In this document: piece by piece, positions 1 to 8,765 of the stretch
Position numbering within the stretch: position 1 is the stretch's first letter
How the letters are laid out: every line of letters starts with the position of its first letter
DNA from: Rhizobium sp. NRK18
GTDB taxonomy: Bacteria > Pseudomonadota > Alphaproteobacteria > Rhizobiales > Rhizobiaceae
NCBI RefSeq assembly: GCF_024385575.1
Contig: NZ_JANFMV010000001.1
Span: 3,997,681 to 4,061,680, forward strand
Length of the DNA stretch: 64,000 nt
Reading direction: 5' to 3'
Made by a program: the position numbers and the translations under genes
The notes under the pieces: model-generated
The model's input: only the letters and a program-made list of their open reading frames with translations
The model's database searches: none
Told to the model about the DNA's origin: nothing

Positions 1-19
1 GGATCAGATCTTCGGTCAT
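1..19 (-). CDS. Start of an ABC transporter gene (probably ATPase), cut by window edge
   Basis: Only the first six codons (MTEDLI) are inside the window, reading off its left edge. The ATG at 17-19 has a strong ribosome site (GGAGG) 7 bases upstream and lies 19 bases after the stop of the preceding permease gene, so it continues the same operon. By position in OppABCDF-type operons it should be the ATP-binding subunit, the piece that is missing here (AgpD in Sinorhizobium). The product itself cannot be judged from six residues. Confidence 0.6.
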
Positions 20-38
20 GGCTCGTCCTCCTTCCGGC

Positions 39-1160
39 TCAATAGGGATCGATCGCGTCGCGCAGACCATCGCCAAGCGCGTTGAACGCAAAGACGGTGA
101 CGAGCACGAAGCCGACCGGTGTCAGGATCCATGGGTAGGAGCCGATGACCGAATAGTTGGCGGTATCCTGCAGCATGAGGCCCCAGGAAATGAGCGGTGG
201 TTTCACGGCAAAGCCGAGGAAACCGAGGAAGGATTCCAGCAGCACGACCGTCGGGATGGCGAGCGTCACGGCAACGATCACATGGCTCATGACATTCGGG
301 AAGATGTGCTGGAAGATGATCCGTCTGTCGGTCGCGCCGATCGCCATCGCCGCCTTCACATATTCGATGCGGGCGAGCGCCAGCGTCTTGCCGCGCACCT
401 CGCGCGACATCTGCGCCCAGCCGAGCGCCGACATGACGATGATGACGAAGGCGAGGAACACGTTGGTCGGCGCGGTGACCGGAATGAGCGAGGTGAGCGC
501 CAGGTAAAGCGGCAGCTGCGGGAAGGCGAGAACCAGTTCGACGAAGCGCTGAATCCAGGCATCGACGGCGCCGCCGAAATAGCCGGAAATCATGCCGATC
601 GTCGTGCCGACGACCGTGACCACGAAAACCACCGTCAGCGCGATCATCAGCGAGATGCGCGAGCCGTACATGGCGCGCGACAGCACGTCGCGGCCGAACT
701 TGTCGGTGCCGAGAATATGGATAGGCTTGCCGCCGACCGAGCCGAAGAGATGGGTCTTCATCGGAATGATGCCGAGCAGCTGGTATTCGAAGCCCGAAAC
801 GAAGAAGCCGAGCATGCGCGGATTGTCGTAATCGGGGCCGCTGATCGGCTGGAAGGTGACCGGGTCCAGCTCGTCACCATCGACGATCGGATAGACGCGC
901 GGGGAGACGAGATTGCCGTCCTTGTCGTGGATCGCAATCGATTCCGGCGGCATGTAGGCGCTGTCGGTCAGCTTCGGATCGACGGGAGACAGGAAGCCGG
1001 CAAAGACGGCCATGAACAGAAGCAGCGCCACGAGGATGAGGCCGAGCATGCCGGTCAGCGAATGGCGCAAACGGCGCCAGACGAGCGCGGCGTAGCTCTC
1101 GCTGCGGCCGGCTTCCTCAGGCACGTCGTTGTCGAGGGTGGATTCGGCGGGTGTGAGCAT
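39..1160 (-). CDS. agpC: Oligopeptide/alpha-galactoside-type ABC permease (OppC/DppC family)
   Basis: Inner-membrane permease of 373 residues. The N-terminal arm carries one membrane segment (about residues 37-58), followed by a long periplasmic loop and five further hydrophobic segments, the standard OppC/DppC layout. An EAA-type loop near residues 270-290 (AMAIGATDRRIIFQHIFPN) should contact the ATPase. Its ATG overlaps the stop of the upstream permease gene (TGATG), so the two are translationally coupled and would form the heterodimeric channel. The neighbouring GH4 glycosidase and AraC regulator give the alpha-galactoside assignment, as in the Sinorhizobium meliloti agp genes. The permease sequence alone would equally fit a peptide importer. 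Confidence 0.85.
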   Translation of the reverse strand: MLTPAESTLDNDVPEEAGRSESYAALVWRRLRHSLTGMLGLILVALLLFMAVFAGFLSPVDPKLTDSAYMPPESIAIHDKDGNLVSPRVYPIVDGDELDPVTFQPISGPDYDNPRMLGFFVSGFEYQLLGIIPMKTHLFGSVGGKPIHILGTDKFGRDVLSRAMYGSRISLMIALTVVFVVTVVGTTIGMISGYFGGAVDAWIQRFVELVLAFPQLPLYLALTSLIPVTAPTNVFLAFVIIVMSALGWAQMSREVRGKTLALARIEYVKAAMAIGATDRRIIFQHIFPNVMSHVIVAVTLAIPTVVLLESFLGFLGFAVKPPLISWGLMLQDTANYSVIGSYPWILTPVGFVLVTVFAFNALGDGLRDAIDPY

Positions 1161-2167
1161 CAGCGTGCGCCTCCCAGTCTGACGCGCGGATCAAGGGCGG
1201 CGAGCAACATGTCGGCGATGATGTTGCCGACGATCAGAGTTGCCGACAGAACGAGCATGAAGGTCGCCGTGACATAGACGTCGCCGACATACATGGAACC
1301 GACGATGGCCGGTCCGACGGTCGGCAGGGCGAAGATGATCGCGACCTCGATTTCGCCGGTCAGCATGTAGGGCAGAACGACGCCCTGATACATGACCAGC
1401 GGATGCAGGGCATTGGGAACCGCGTGGCGCATGATGACCGCGCTTTCCCGAAGGCCCTTGGCGCGCGCCGTCTCGACATATTGCGCATTCAGCGTGTCGA
1501 GCAGATTGCCGCGCATGACGCGCATGTTGTAGGCGAGGCCGCCAAAGGTGGCGATCGCGACCACCGGCCAGATGTGGCTGACGAGATCGACGAATTTTCC
1601 CCATGACCATGGCGCGCCGCCGTAGCGGGGCGAGAAGAAGCTGCCGATCTCGCTGACATTGAAATGGAAGACCAGGACATAGACCATGATCAGCGCCATC
1701 AGGAAGCGCGGCACGGTCATACCGAGGAAGGCGACGCCGGACAAAAGCGTGTCGACCCAGCTGTACTGGCGCGTGGCGGCCATGATGCCGAAACTGATGC
1801 CGAGGATGGATGCGAAGATGTGGCAGGTCAGCGCCAGCAGCAACGTGCGCGGCAGGCGCTCGGCGACGACGTCCGCCACCGGCTTGTTGTAGTAGAGGCT
1901 GGTACCGAAATCGCCATGGGTGACGATGCCCTTGATCCAGTTGACGTACTGCACCGCCATCGGCTTGTCGAGGCCGTGCTCGACGGCATAGGCCTTGGCC
2001 TGTGCGTCCGCCTGCTCGAAGGAAGCACCGCCGAGATTGATCAGCTGCGAGCGGATGTAGTCGCTGTAGTCGCCGGGTGGGGCCTGAATGATCGCAAACG
2101 TCACGACGCTCAGGACAAAGAGGACCGGTATCGCCGACAGGATGCGGAGGATAAGAAATCGGATCAT
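1160..2167 (-). CDS. agpB: Oligopeptide/alpha-galactoside-type ABC permease (OppB/DppB family)
   Basis: Inner-membrane permease of 335 residues, normal for OppB/DppB. It starts with a typical membrane anchor (MIRFLILRILSAIPVLFVLS), has a periplasmic segment containing GDFGTSLYYNKPV and ends with five more hydrophobic segments. The EAA loop (ETARAKGLRESAVIMRHAVPNA, near residues 230-250) is well conserved. It follows the binding-protein gene after a 116-base gap that holds a long stem-loop, and it overlaps the next permease by one base. Together with the flanking genes it should import an alpha-galactoside such as melibiose or raffinose. Substrate is inferred from context. Confidence 0.85.
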   Translation of the reverse strand: MIRFLILRILSAIPVLFVLSVVTFAIIQAPPGDYSDYIRSQLINLGGASFEQADAQAKAYAVEHGLDKPMAVQYVNWIKGIVTHGDFGTSLYYNKPVADVVAERLPRTLLLALTCHIFASILGISFGIMAATRQYSWVDTLLSGVAFLGMTVPRFLMALIMVYVLVFHFNVSEIGSFFSPRYGGAPWSWGKFVDLVSHIWPVVAIATFGGLAYNMRVMRGNLLDTLNAQYVETARAKGLRESAVIMRHAVPNALHPLVMYQGVVLPYMLTGEIEVAIIFALPTVGPAIVGSMYVGDVYVTATFMLVLSATLIVGNIIADMLLAALDPRVRLGGAR

Positions 2168-2231
2168 TCATGCGCTCCTGCAAGAAGGGTGCTGTCCATG
2201 GTCAAGGATCGTGTCGCCCTGGTTGCGCAAT

Positions 2232-2267
2232 CCGCACCCCTCCCCGCCGGAGCGGGAAAGGATGCGG
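2232..2267 (-). promoter_or_regulatory. Intercistronic stem-loop after the binding-protein gene
   Basis: A 36-base hairpin: 16-bp stem (G-U pairs included) with a TCCG loop, lying between the binding-protein stop and the permease start on the minus strand. There is no T-run, so it is more likely an mRNA 3'-end protector that raises binding-protein over permease message than a full terminator. Confidence 0.65.
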
Positions 2268-2283
2268 CGCTGGGAGGTAGTGG

Positions 2284-4368
2284 TTACTCGGTGATTGCGC
2301 CTGCACCGCCGGGCTTGCCCGGAAGCGCATCCTTGTGCAGTTCGTAGCCGCCCTGCTTGTCGGTCGGCACATAGAGCCGCTCGCGCATGATCGCGCCTTC
2401 CGCCCAGTTGAACATGAAGATCGGCGCTCCGTTCGGGATATTGGCGAACCGCTTGTTGATGATCAGGGCACCGGGATACTCGACCAGGCCAACGGTGTTG
2501 ACGTTGGTCGTGTAGACCTTCTGGTATTCCTTCATCAACGTCGCCTTCTCCTCCGGATCGCTGGAGGCGATGAACTTGTTGACGATGTCGACCAGCTGCT
2601 TTTCGAACGGCATCAGGTCAAGCTCGTCCTTGCCGTTGGCACGGTGGAACCAGCTGGTACGCGGGCCGGTTGGTGCCAGCTGCGGCGTGTTCTGGACGAC
2701 GGAGGCCAGTTCGGCATTGGTGCGCAGCACCATCCAGTCGAACTTGCCGCCATAATTTGCCTGATCGCGGTTCTTGCCGTCCTGGGAATTCAGAACGACC
2801 CGAATCCCGAGCTTCTCCATCTGGCCGATCACGCCTTCGGCGAGGTTCTTGTCCGTGCCGTAGGTGTTGTTGACCAGAAGCGAGATCTCGACGTCCTTGC
2901 CGCCGGCAGTACCGGCCGGGAAGTTGACGATACCGTTGCCGTCCGTGTCCTTCAGGCCGGCTTCCGCCAGCTCCTTCTTGGCGCCTTCGAGATCGAAGGG
3001 GTAGTACATGGTCGACTCGCGGTCGTAGAAGTTAGAGCCGGACAGGATGCCGCCAGGATAGGTGGCGACGAACGGTCCTTTCACCAGTGCCTCGCCGAGC
3101 TTCTTGCGATCCATCGCCATGGTGACGGCCTTGCGGAAATGCTCGTTGCGGTTCAGTTCGCGGACGGCCTGCTCGCGCTCGTCCGGATCACCCCAGCCAT
3201 TGCCCGAGAAGTTCATCATCAGATTGTAGCCGATGAGACGGGGACCGAAGGCGAGACGCGCCGGAGCGTTCGGCTCGGCCGCACGTTTCAGCGAGGAGAC
3301 GAAGTTTTCCGGCTGTTCGAGGTTCGACAGGTCGGCCGAGCCGGCAACGGCCTGCACGTCGCGGTCCGCCCAGGTCGACAGCTTGTAGTGGACCTCGTCG
3401 AGATACGGCAGCTGATTGCCCTTCTCGTCGACCTTCCAGTAGTAGGGGTTGCGACGCAGCACGATGATGTCGTCCGGCCGGTATTCGACGGGAACCCATG
3501 CGCCCATGACCGGGAAGTTCATGTAATCCGGCGGGAAGGCGTTCTTGTACTGCTCGTAGGTGTTCTTCGAATATTTCGGATGCTGCGGCTGCAGCATGTG
3601 TGCCGGGCCGGGGCAGAAGGTGCCGTAGGCCATGTTGTAGAGGAACTGTTTCGGGAAGGCGTCCTTGAAGGTCCACTCGATCGTGTACTTGTCGATCGCC
3701 TTCAGGGTCGTGCCCTGGCCGAAGGTTTCCTGCGTCGCACCGTTCAGCGGATAGACGTTCGGATCGAGAACGTTGTCGTTCCAGTAGAACATCACGTCAT
3801 CGGAGGTGAAATCGACACCGTCCGACCACTTGGCCCCTTCGATCAGGTGCATGGTCAGCTTGTGGCCGTCGGACGACCATTCCCAGCTCTTGGCAAGGTT
3901 CGGCAGCGGCTCCAGTTCGTCGGCCTTGACCTCAAACAGCGGGCCGGTGCGCGTCAGGCACTCGTACATGCCGATATCGATGCCGCCCCAGCCCTGGTTC
4001 TGGCCGGCGCTGTAGTTCCAACCCTCAGGCCGGCCGCCGATGACGTGGCGGAGCGTGCCGCCATAAACGCCGATACCGTCCGGCATGTTGCCGGTCTTGT
4101 AGACCATCGGCTCCTTCGGCAGACGATCCTTGACCGGCGGCAGCTTGCCCGTGTCGACGAAATCCTTCGTCATCCATGCGGGCTCGTGATATTCCGGCAG
4201 CGCCTTGAACTCCAGGATGTCATTGATGCCCACATACTGGACCTTCGTCTGCGCCGGGAAATCCGGCGCGGCCGGAACTGGCTGCAGATCGGAGGCCCGA
4301 ACCTGGACTGTAAGGGCGGCGGCGCTCATAAGCAGTGCCGCGGTCAGCTTGAGATATCGGCTATTCAT
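2284..4368 (-). CDS. agpA: Periplasmic solute-binding protein, family 5 (AgpA-like)
   Basis: Binding protein of 694 residues with a cleavable signal peptide (MNSRYLKLTAALLMSAAALT, cut near VRAS). This is much longer than the usual 530-residue DppA/OppA and matches the oversized alpha-galactoside-binding AgpA type of rhizobia. The family 5 core is visible: NLAKSWEWSSDGHKLTMHL, then WSDGVDFTSDDVMFYW, and later a RKAVTMAMDRKKLGEAL segment. The chosen ATG begins the signal peptide; an in-frame start 90 bases upstream would add a hydrophilic tail before it and is rejected. First transporter gene after the glycosidase, separated by a stem-loop. AgpA is required for melibiose and raffinose uptake in S. 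meliloti (established for that organism); equivalence here is inferred. Confidence 0.8.
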   Translation of the reverse strand: MNSRYLKLTAALLMSAAALTVQVRASDLQPVPAAPDFPAQTKVQYVGINDILEFKALPEYHEPAWMTKDFVDTGKLPPVKDRLPKEPMVYKTGNMPDGIGVYGGTLRHVIGGRPEGWNYSAGQNQGWGGIDIGMYECLTRTGPLFEVKADELEPLPNLAKSWEWSSDGHKLTMHLIEGAKWSDGVDFTSDDVMFYWNDNVLDPNVYPLNGATQETFGQGTTLKAIDKYTIEWTFKDAFPKQFLYNMAYGTFCPGPAHMLQPQHPKYSKNTYEQYKNAFPPDYMNFPVMGAWVPVEYRPDDIIVLRRNPYYWKVDEKGNQLPYLDEVHYKLSTWADRDVQAVAGSADLSNLEQPENFVSSLKRAAEPNAPARLAFGPRLIGYNLMMNFSGNGWGDPDEREQAVRELNRNEHFRKAVTMAMDRKKLGEALVKGPFVATYPGGILSGSNFYDRESTMYYPFDLEGAKKELAEAGLKDTDGNGIVNFPAGTAGGKDVEISLLVNNTYGTDKNLAEGVIGQMEKLGIRVVLNSQDGKNRDQANYGGKFDWMVLRTNAELASVVQNTPQLAPTGPRTSWFHRANGKDELDLMPFEKQLVDIVNKFIASSDPEEKATLMKEYQKVYTTNVNTVGLVEYPGALIINKRFANIPNGAPIFMFNWAEGAIMRERLYVPTDKQGGYELHKDALPGKPGGAGAITE

Positions 4369-4442
4369 CTTCACTCCCCTGTTTGACGTTGACGGTCTTG
4401 CCGTCGCCAAGTGTTCGGCGCTTCCATTGTCAACGGAAGGCC

Positions 4443-4465
4443 TGGGCGGTTCCTCCAACCGCCCA
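4443..4465 (-). promoter_or_regulatory. Intercistronic stem-loop between glycosidase and binding-protein genes
   Basis: Perfect 9-bp stem (TGGGCGGTT / AACCGCCCA) with a 5-base loop just after the glycosidase stop. It lacks a T-run on either strand. Probable processing or stability element inside the operon. Confidence 0.5.
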
Positions 4466-4477
4466 TCCCTTTGCGGC

Positions 4478-5938
4478 CTAGCCGGCCTTGCGTTCCTGCC
4501 TTGCGGCGCGCAGTTCCTCGATCGAGCGCACCTCGCGGCGGGCAGAGCCCTGCCAGTCGCGTGTCTTCACGGTCGCCTTCGACAAACGTTCCTTTGCCGC
4601 CGGAATGGCATCGGCAAATTGCGGTAGCCAGCGCGCCTGGGCGACGAGCATCTCGTCCACCATCTGCCAGACCTCTTCCGGCGTGCAGATCGCGCCGACC
4701 AGCGGATCATGAAGAACGGCTTGCTTCAGCAGTTCGACATCGCCGGTGACGGCCGCGTGAACCGACATGCGCTGAACATTGATCGAGGCCATGCAGGTGG
4801 CGGCGGCGGCTTCGGGCAGCGTGATGCCGGCCGCCATGTTGATCCCGAAGCGGTCGACGAAGCCCGGCGACTCGATGATCGCATCGGACGGCAGGTTGGT
4901 GATGACGCCTTTGTTCTTCTGGTTGAAGTGGCCGCGATAGACCCGGCCCGTCTCCAGGGCCTCGAGAATGTAGCTGGCATGCTCGTTGGAACGCTTGTAC
5001 TGGCTGAAAGGACGCTTGGCGCCTTCCAGAACGCTCGGGAACTCGGTTTCGAACCAGTTGCGGTTCTCCGTCGTGTAACGCAGGTAGCCGCCGGTCTCGC
5101 CGTGAATCCAGTCGGACATGTCAATCCATTTGGCGATCTCGTCCGGGCGCTTGCGATACCACGGAAGGTATTCCGACAGATGGCCGTTGCTTTCGGTCGA
5201 ATAGACGCCGAAGCGCTTCAGCACGTCGATGCGGACCTTCTCCTGCTGGCTGATCACCGGATGGCGCTCGAAGGCCGCGACCAGTTCGTCCTTGCCGACC
5301 TTGCGACCCTTGACGCGAACGTCGACGAACCAGGTCTGATGGTTGATGCCCGAGCAGATGAAGTCGAGATCGTCATGGCTGACGCCGAGCACTTCGGCGA
5401 TCTGCTCGCCGCCGTGCTGCACGCCGTGGCAGAGGCCGATCGTATCGACCTTGCCGTATTCGATCGCAGCCCAGGTGTTCATGACCATCGGGTTTGCGTA
5501 ATTCAGGAAGCGGGCGCCCGGCTCGGCGACTTCGCGGATGTCCTTGCAGAAATCGAGGATGACCGGGATGTTGCGCTGACCGTACAGGATGCCACCCGCG
5601 CAGATGGTATCTCCGACGCACTGGTCGATGCCGTATTTCAGCGGAATGCGGATATCGTCCGCATAGGCCTCAAGCCCGCCGACACGCACGCAGGATACGA
5701 TATAGCGCGCGCCTTCGATCGCCTTGCGGCGGTCCGTCGTTGCGCTGATGCGCACCTTCAGGCCACTCGCCTCCTTGATCGTGTTCAGCACCTTCTCGAT
5801 GAGGGAGAGATTATGCTCGGATATGTCGGTGAGCGCGAATTCGACGTCCTGAAATTCAGGAACGGACAAAATGTCCGAAAACAGCTTGCGCGTGAACTCG
5901 ACGCTGCCGGCGCCGATGATCGCGATCTTGAAACTCAT
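4478..5938 (-). CDS. melA: GH4 NAD- and metal-dependent glycosidase (alpha-galactosidase MelA type)
   Basis: Cytoplasmic glycoside hydrolase family 4 enzyme, 486 residues, no signal peptide. The N-terminal NAD motif is IIGAGSV (residues 7-13). The metal-binding Cys and His are C170 (in GLCHGVQ) and H200 (in SGINHQTW), and NYANPM lies at 146-151. The second of two nearby ATGs is taken because GGAGAG sits correctly in front of it. First gene of the agp operon, divergent from the AraC regulator. From memory, enterobacterial MelA carries CHSV at the active-site Cys while CHG is seen in alpha-glucosidase and glucuronidase members, so galactoside specificity rests on the agp neighbourhood and is not proved by the motif. 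Confidence 0.75.
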   Translation of the reverse strand: MSFKIAIIGAGSVEFTRKLFSDILSVPEFQDVEFALTDISEHNLSLIEKVLNTIKEASGLKVRISATTDRRKAIEGARYIVSCVRVGGLEAYADDIRIPLKYGIDQCVGDTICAGGILYGQRNIPVILDFCKDIREVAEPGARFLNYANPMVMNTWAAIEYGKVDTIGLCHGVQHGGEQIAEVLGVSHDDLDFICSGINHQTWFVDVRVKGRKVGKDELVAAFERHPVISQQEKVRIDVLKRFGVYSTESNGHLSEYLPWYRKRPDEIAKWIDMSDWIHGETGGYLRYTTENRNWFETEFPSVLEGAKRPFSQYKRSNEHASYILEALETGRVYRGHFNQKNKGVITNLPSDAIIESPGFVDRFGINMAAGITLPEAAAATCMASINVQRMSVHAAVTGDVELLKQAVLHDPLVGAICTPEEVWQMVDEMLVAQARWLPQFADAIPAAKERLSKATVKTRDWQGSARREVRSIEELRAARQERKAG

Positions 5939-6110
5939 GGGGCTCTCCATCCTCTAAGCCCGACAAAGCAAAGCCTCTCCCGCCGGCGCCAGCTATCCGG
6001 CACGCGGTTCTCAAGAGCCAGATTGTCGGCAACTCCTCGTTCTTCGCCGTTGAATATGCCAAGATTTGATGAGATGAAAAGAGGAGCATTATGCTATTGA
6101 GGGTAAAATT

Positions 6111-6986
6111 GTGCTGCAGGAATTGATCGCCCACGGCGAGGACATGCGGAGTCTTTCCGTCGTCAGGTCGCGCGTCAATCTTCATACCATGCCGACCAGT
6201 GCAGGCTATGAAGTGCGTGAAAATACTAACTATTCCTGGGACGGACGGTTGCGCGGCAACACCCCCTTTACCGTTCTCCAGCACACAATCAGCGGTCGCG
6301 GATCGCTGCGCTACGAGAACCGCGACATAAAGATTCATGCGGGTGAGACGCTTCTGGTCATCATTCCCCACAATCACCGCTACTGGCTCGAGAAGGGCGA
6401 CCGGTGGGAATATTTCTGGATATCGATGAACGGCATCGATGCCCTTCGCATTCACGAAACCGTTCTCAATGCCCACGGTCCGGTTCTGAAGCTGAAGTCG
6501 AAGACGATCGATCGCCTCGCCAACTGCACGCTGCGGCTTCTCAAGGGCGAAGCCGAGACGCCGGGTGCCGCCTCGGCGATTGCCTACGAAGCGGCGATGC
6601 ATCTGCACGACGACGTCTTCGGCCCCTCGGACCGGGTGCTGAAGGAGCAGAACTCGATCACCCGGACGATGGAACACATCGCCGCCAATCTCGGCGCCGA
6701 CCTCAGCGTCGATGTACTCGCCTCGGTCGCGGGGCTGAGCCGGGCGCATTTCTCCCGCAGCTTCGCGTCGATGACGGGCCTGCCGCCTGCCGAATACGTG
6801 CAGCAGCGGCGCATGCGCCGCGCCGCGCGGTTGCTTACCGCCAACCGCGAGATGAGCATCAAGGAAATCGCGGCGCTGTGCGGCATGCCGGAGAACAACT
6901 ACTTCTCGAAGGTCTTTCGCAAGGCCTACGGCATCAGCCCCACCGAATTCCGCACCAACGGCATGTATGCCTCGGCCGACAAATGA
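6111..6986 (+). CDS. agpT: AraC-family activator of the adjacent sugar operon (AgpT-like)
   Basis: Regulator of 291 residues: N-terminal cupin-like sugar-sensing domain (about 25-160, with HAGETLLVIIPHNHRYWLEKG) and a C-terminal double helix-turn-helix (about 185-285; DVLASVAGLSRAHFSRSF, then IKEIAALCGMPENNYFSKVF). It starts with GTG, preceded at suitable distance by GAGGG. It is divergent from the glycosidase-agp operon across 172 bases, the position of AgpT, the AraC-type activator of alpha-galactoside genes in S. meliloti. It probably binds in that gap and activates the operon on sugar binding; I could not pick out its half-sites. Confidence 0.75.
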   Translation: MLQELIAHGEDMRSLSVVRSRVNLHTMPTSAGYEVRENTNYSWDGRLRGNTPFTVLQHTISGRGSLRYENRDIKIHAGETLLVIIPHNHRYWLEKGDRWEYFWISMNGIDALRIHETVLNAHGPVLKLKSKTIDRLANCTLRLLKGEAETPGAASAIAYEAAMHLHDDVFGPSDRVLKEQNSITRTMEHIAANLGADLSVDVLASVAGLSRAHFSRSFASMTGLPPAEYVQQRRMRRAARLLTANREMSIKEIAALCGMPENNYFSKVFRKAYGISPTEFRTNGMYASADK

Positions 6987-7014
6987 GCCTGGGCGCGACC
7001 TGAACCCTGCCTCT

Positions 7015-7893
7015 TCAGCGGACCCGGCCGACGAGGTCGGCGGCGGCCTTGTTGGCGGCAATCAGGGCGCCTTCGATCTCGTCGCCCTGCAGCAGCCGCG
7101 CGGTCATGACGCCGATGAACTCGTCGCCGGCGCCATGCGTGCTGACGACTTCAACCTCGATCGGCGGGACGGTGCCGCTGAGCCCCTCCCGGCTGGCGAA
7201 GGCCACGCCGCTTCCACCGGCAGTGACGACGGCCACCGGAAATGAGCCTGCCAGGACCCTTGCGGAAGCCAGCGTCTCATCGAGCGTCCCGATGTCCGGC
7301 CCGCCGGCAATTGCCTGCGCTTCGAGGGCGTTGACAACGAGGATATCGACCAGCGCCGCCAGCTCCGGAGAGAGCGCCCGTGCCGGAGCGGCATTCAGAA
7401 CGACCCGCCCTCCGGCCTTCTTCATCGCCTTGGCCGCGAGCACATTGGCGCCATCCGGCACCTCGTTCTGCAGGACGAGGATATTGTCTGCGGCGAACAG
7501 CGCCGATGCGGCTTCGACGTCGTCCTCGCCAAGCTTCAGATTGCTGCCCGACACGATGACCGCCCCATAGTCGCCCTCGGCATCGAAGATGGCGACGCTC
7601 ATGCCGGACCCCTCGCCCACCAGCACGCGGACATGGCTGCGATCGACGCCATGGCGGTCGAGATGGTCGAGAAGCGCGTGGCCGAACGCGTCATCCGCCA
7701 CCGCGCCGATCATCGCCGAGGCAACGCCCTGCCTGACAGCGGCGACCGCCTGGTTGCCGCCCTTTCCACCGCAGGCCGGGTGCCACGAGGTGCCCGTCAC
7801 GGTCTCGCCCTTGCGCGGCCGTCCGGGGCCCTTGACGATGATATCGTAATGCAGGCTGCCGAAGACGACGACGGCCGGGCGGAGGTCGCTCAT
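7015..7893 (-). CDS. PfkB-family sugar kinase (ribokinase-like)
   Basis: ATP-dependent carbohydrate kinase, 292 residues. N-terminal substrate motif GGKGGNQAVAAVRQG (about 43-57) is ribokinase-like; the C-terminal signature HGAGDEFIGVMTA holds the catalytic Asp (about residue 257). Last gene of a three-gene operon; its ATG overlaps the RpiR stop by four bases (ATGA). It should phosphorylate the product of the upstream isomerase/epimerase. The signature has E where most ribokinases have T/A-F after GAGD, which suggests a divergent substrate. The sugar is unknown and no transporter belongs to the operon. Confidence 0.8.
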   Translation of the reverse strand: MSDLRPAVVVFGSLHYDIIVKGPGRPRKGETVTGTSWHPACGGKGGNQAVAAVRQGVASAMIGAVADDAFGHALLDHLDRHGVDRSHVRVLVGEGSGMSVAIFDAEGDYGAVIVSGSNLKLGEDDVEAASALFAADNILVLQNEVPDGANVLAAKAMKKAGGRVVLNAAPARALSPELAALVDILVVNALEAQAIAGGPDIGTLDETLASARVLAGSFPVAVVTAGGSGVAFASREGLSGTVPPIEVEVVSTHGAGDEFIGVMTARLLQGDEIEGALIAANKAAADLVGRVR

Positions 7894-8765
7894 GAAAACT
7901 TGTCCTTCCGCTTTGACGTGACGGCACTCATGGTCTTTTGCAGGTTCGCTTCCGCAGCCTCGTAATCGCGCTGGGCGACGGCAACGAAGACGGCATCCAA
8001 TATATTGAGCTGGGCGATGCGGGCGGCGGCGTTCTCGCCCATCAGCGGCGACCCTTGAGCGGTCGAGCAGAGCACGACGTCGGCATGCTGGGCCAGCGGC
8101 GAACTGTTGTAATTGGTCACGGCGATGGTGCCGGCACCATTGCGCCGTGCGAGCTGAAGCGCCTCGATGACGGCAACCGTGTTGCCGGAATGCGAGAAGG
8201 CGATCGCCACATCGCCTTCGCCAAGCAGCGCCGCCGACATCAGCATCATGTGGGCATCGTCATGAACGCTCGTGCGCACGCCGATCCTCAGGAACTTGTG
8301 CGCGACATCGCGGGCGATCTGCGCAGAACCGCCAATCCCGTAGAAATCGCGTTGCCAGGCGTGATGGATGAGATCGGCGGCACGGTCGAAGGCACCGATG
8401 TCGATGATCGACAGCGTCTCCTCCAAGGCCTGCGTCGCGGTCTGGAAGACCTTGCGGATGATCTGCTCGGAGGTGTCGCCCGGGGAAAGCTCCTGGTGCA
8501 TCTCCGTGGTCGGCAGTTGCCTGTACTGCGCAAGGGCTGACCGGAACTCGCGATAGCCGGCAAAACCGAGCTTCTTGGTGATCTTGACCACCATCGCTTC
8601 CGAAACTCCCGTCTGGGTGGCAATATCCTTCAGCGCCGTCGCGTCGTTGAAGTCTCGCAGCGACAGGACCGTCTCGACGACGCTTGCCTCCAGCGGCGTC
8701 AGCTGCGGCATGCGCATGCGGATGCGCGGCCCGACGCTCCTGATGTCGGATAGATCAGCGCTCAC
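7890..8765 (-). CDS. MurR/RpiR-family transcriptional regulator
   Basis: Regulator of 291 residues with an N-terminal RpiR helix-turn-helix (ALKDIATQTGVSEAMVVKITKKLGF) and a C-terminal SIS sugar-phosphate-binding domain (GIGGSAQIARDVAHKFLRIG, then AIAFSHSGNTVAVIEAL). The GTG start overlaps the isomerase stop (GTGA). A longer in-frame reading to 8915 runs back into the isomerase gene with low-complexity sequence and is rejected. Placement inside the operon suggests autoregulation and control by the phosphosugar that the kinase makes. Confidence 0.8.
   Translation of the reverse strand: MSADLSDIRSVGPRIRMRMPQLTPLEASVVETVLSLRDFNDATALKDIATQTGVSEAMVVKITKKLGFAGYREFRSALAQYRQLPTTEMHQELSPGDTSEQIIRKVFQTATQALEETLSIIDIGAFDRAADLIHHAWQRDFYGIGGSAQIARDVAHKFLRIGVRTSVHDDAHMMLMSAALLGEGDVAIAFSHSGNTVAVIEALQLARRNGAGTIAVTNYNSSPLAQHADVVLCSTAQGSPLMGENAAARIAQLNILDAVFVAVAQRDYEAAEANLQKTMSAVTSKRKDKFS

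Noticed and set aside
2335..4386. 683-codon open frame antisense to the agpA-like gene
   Set aside because: Shadow frame caused by high GC third positions; Arg/His/Val-rich, no domain, no ribosome site; the minus-strand gene has signal peptide and family motifs.
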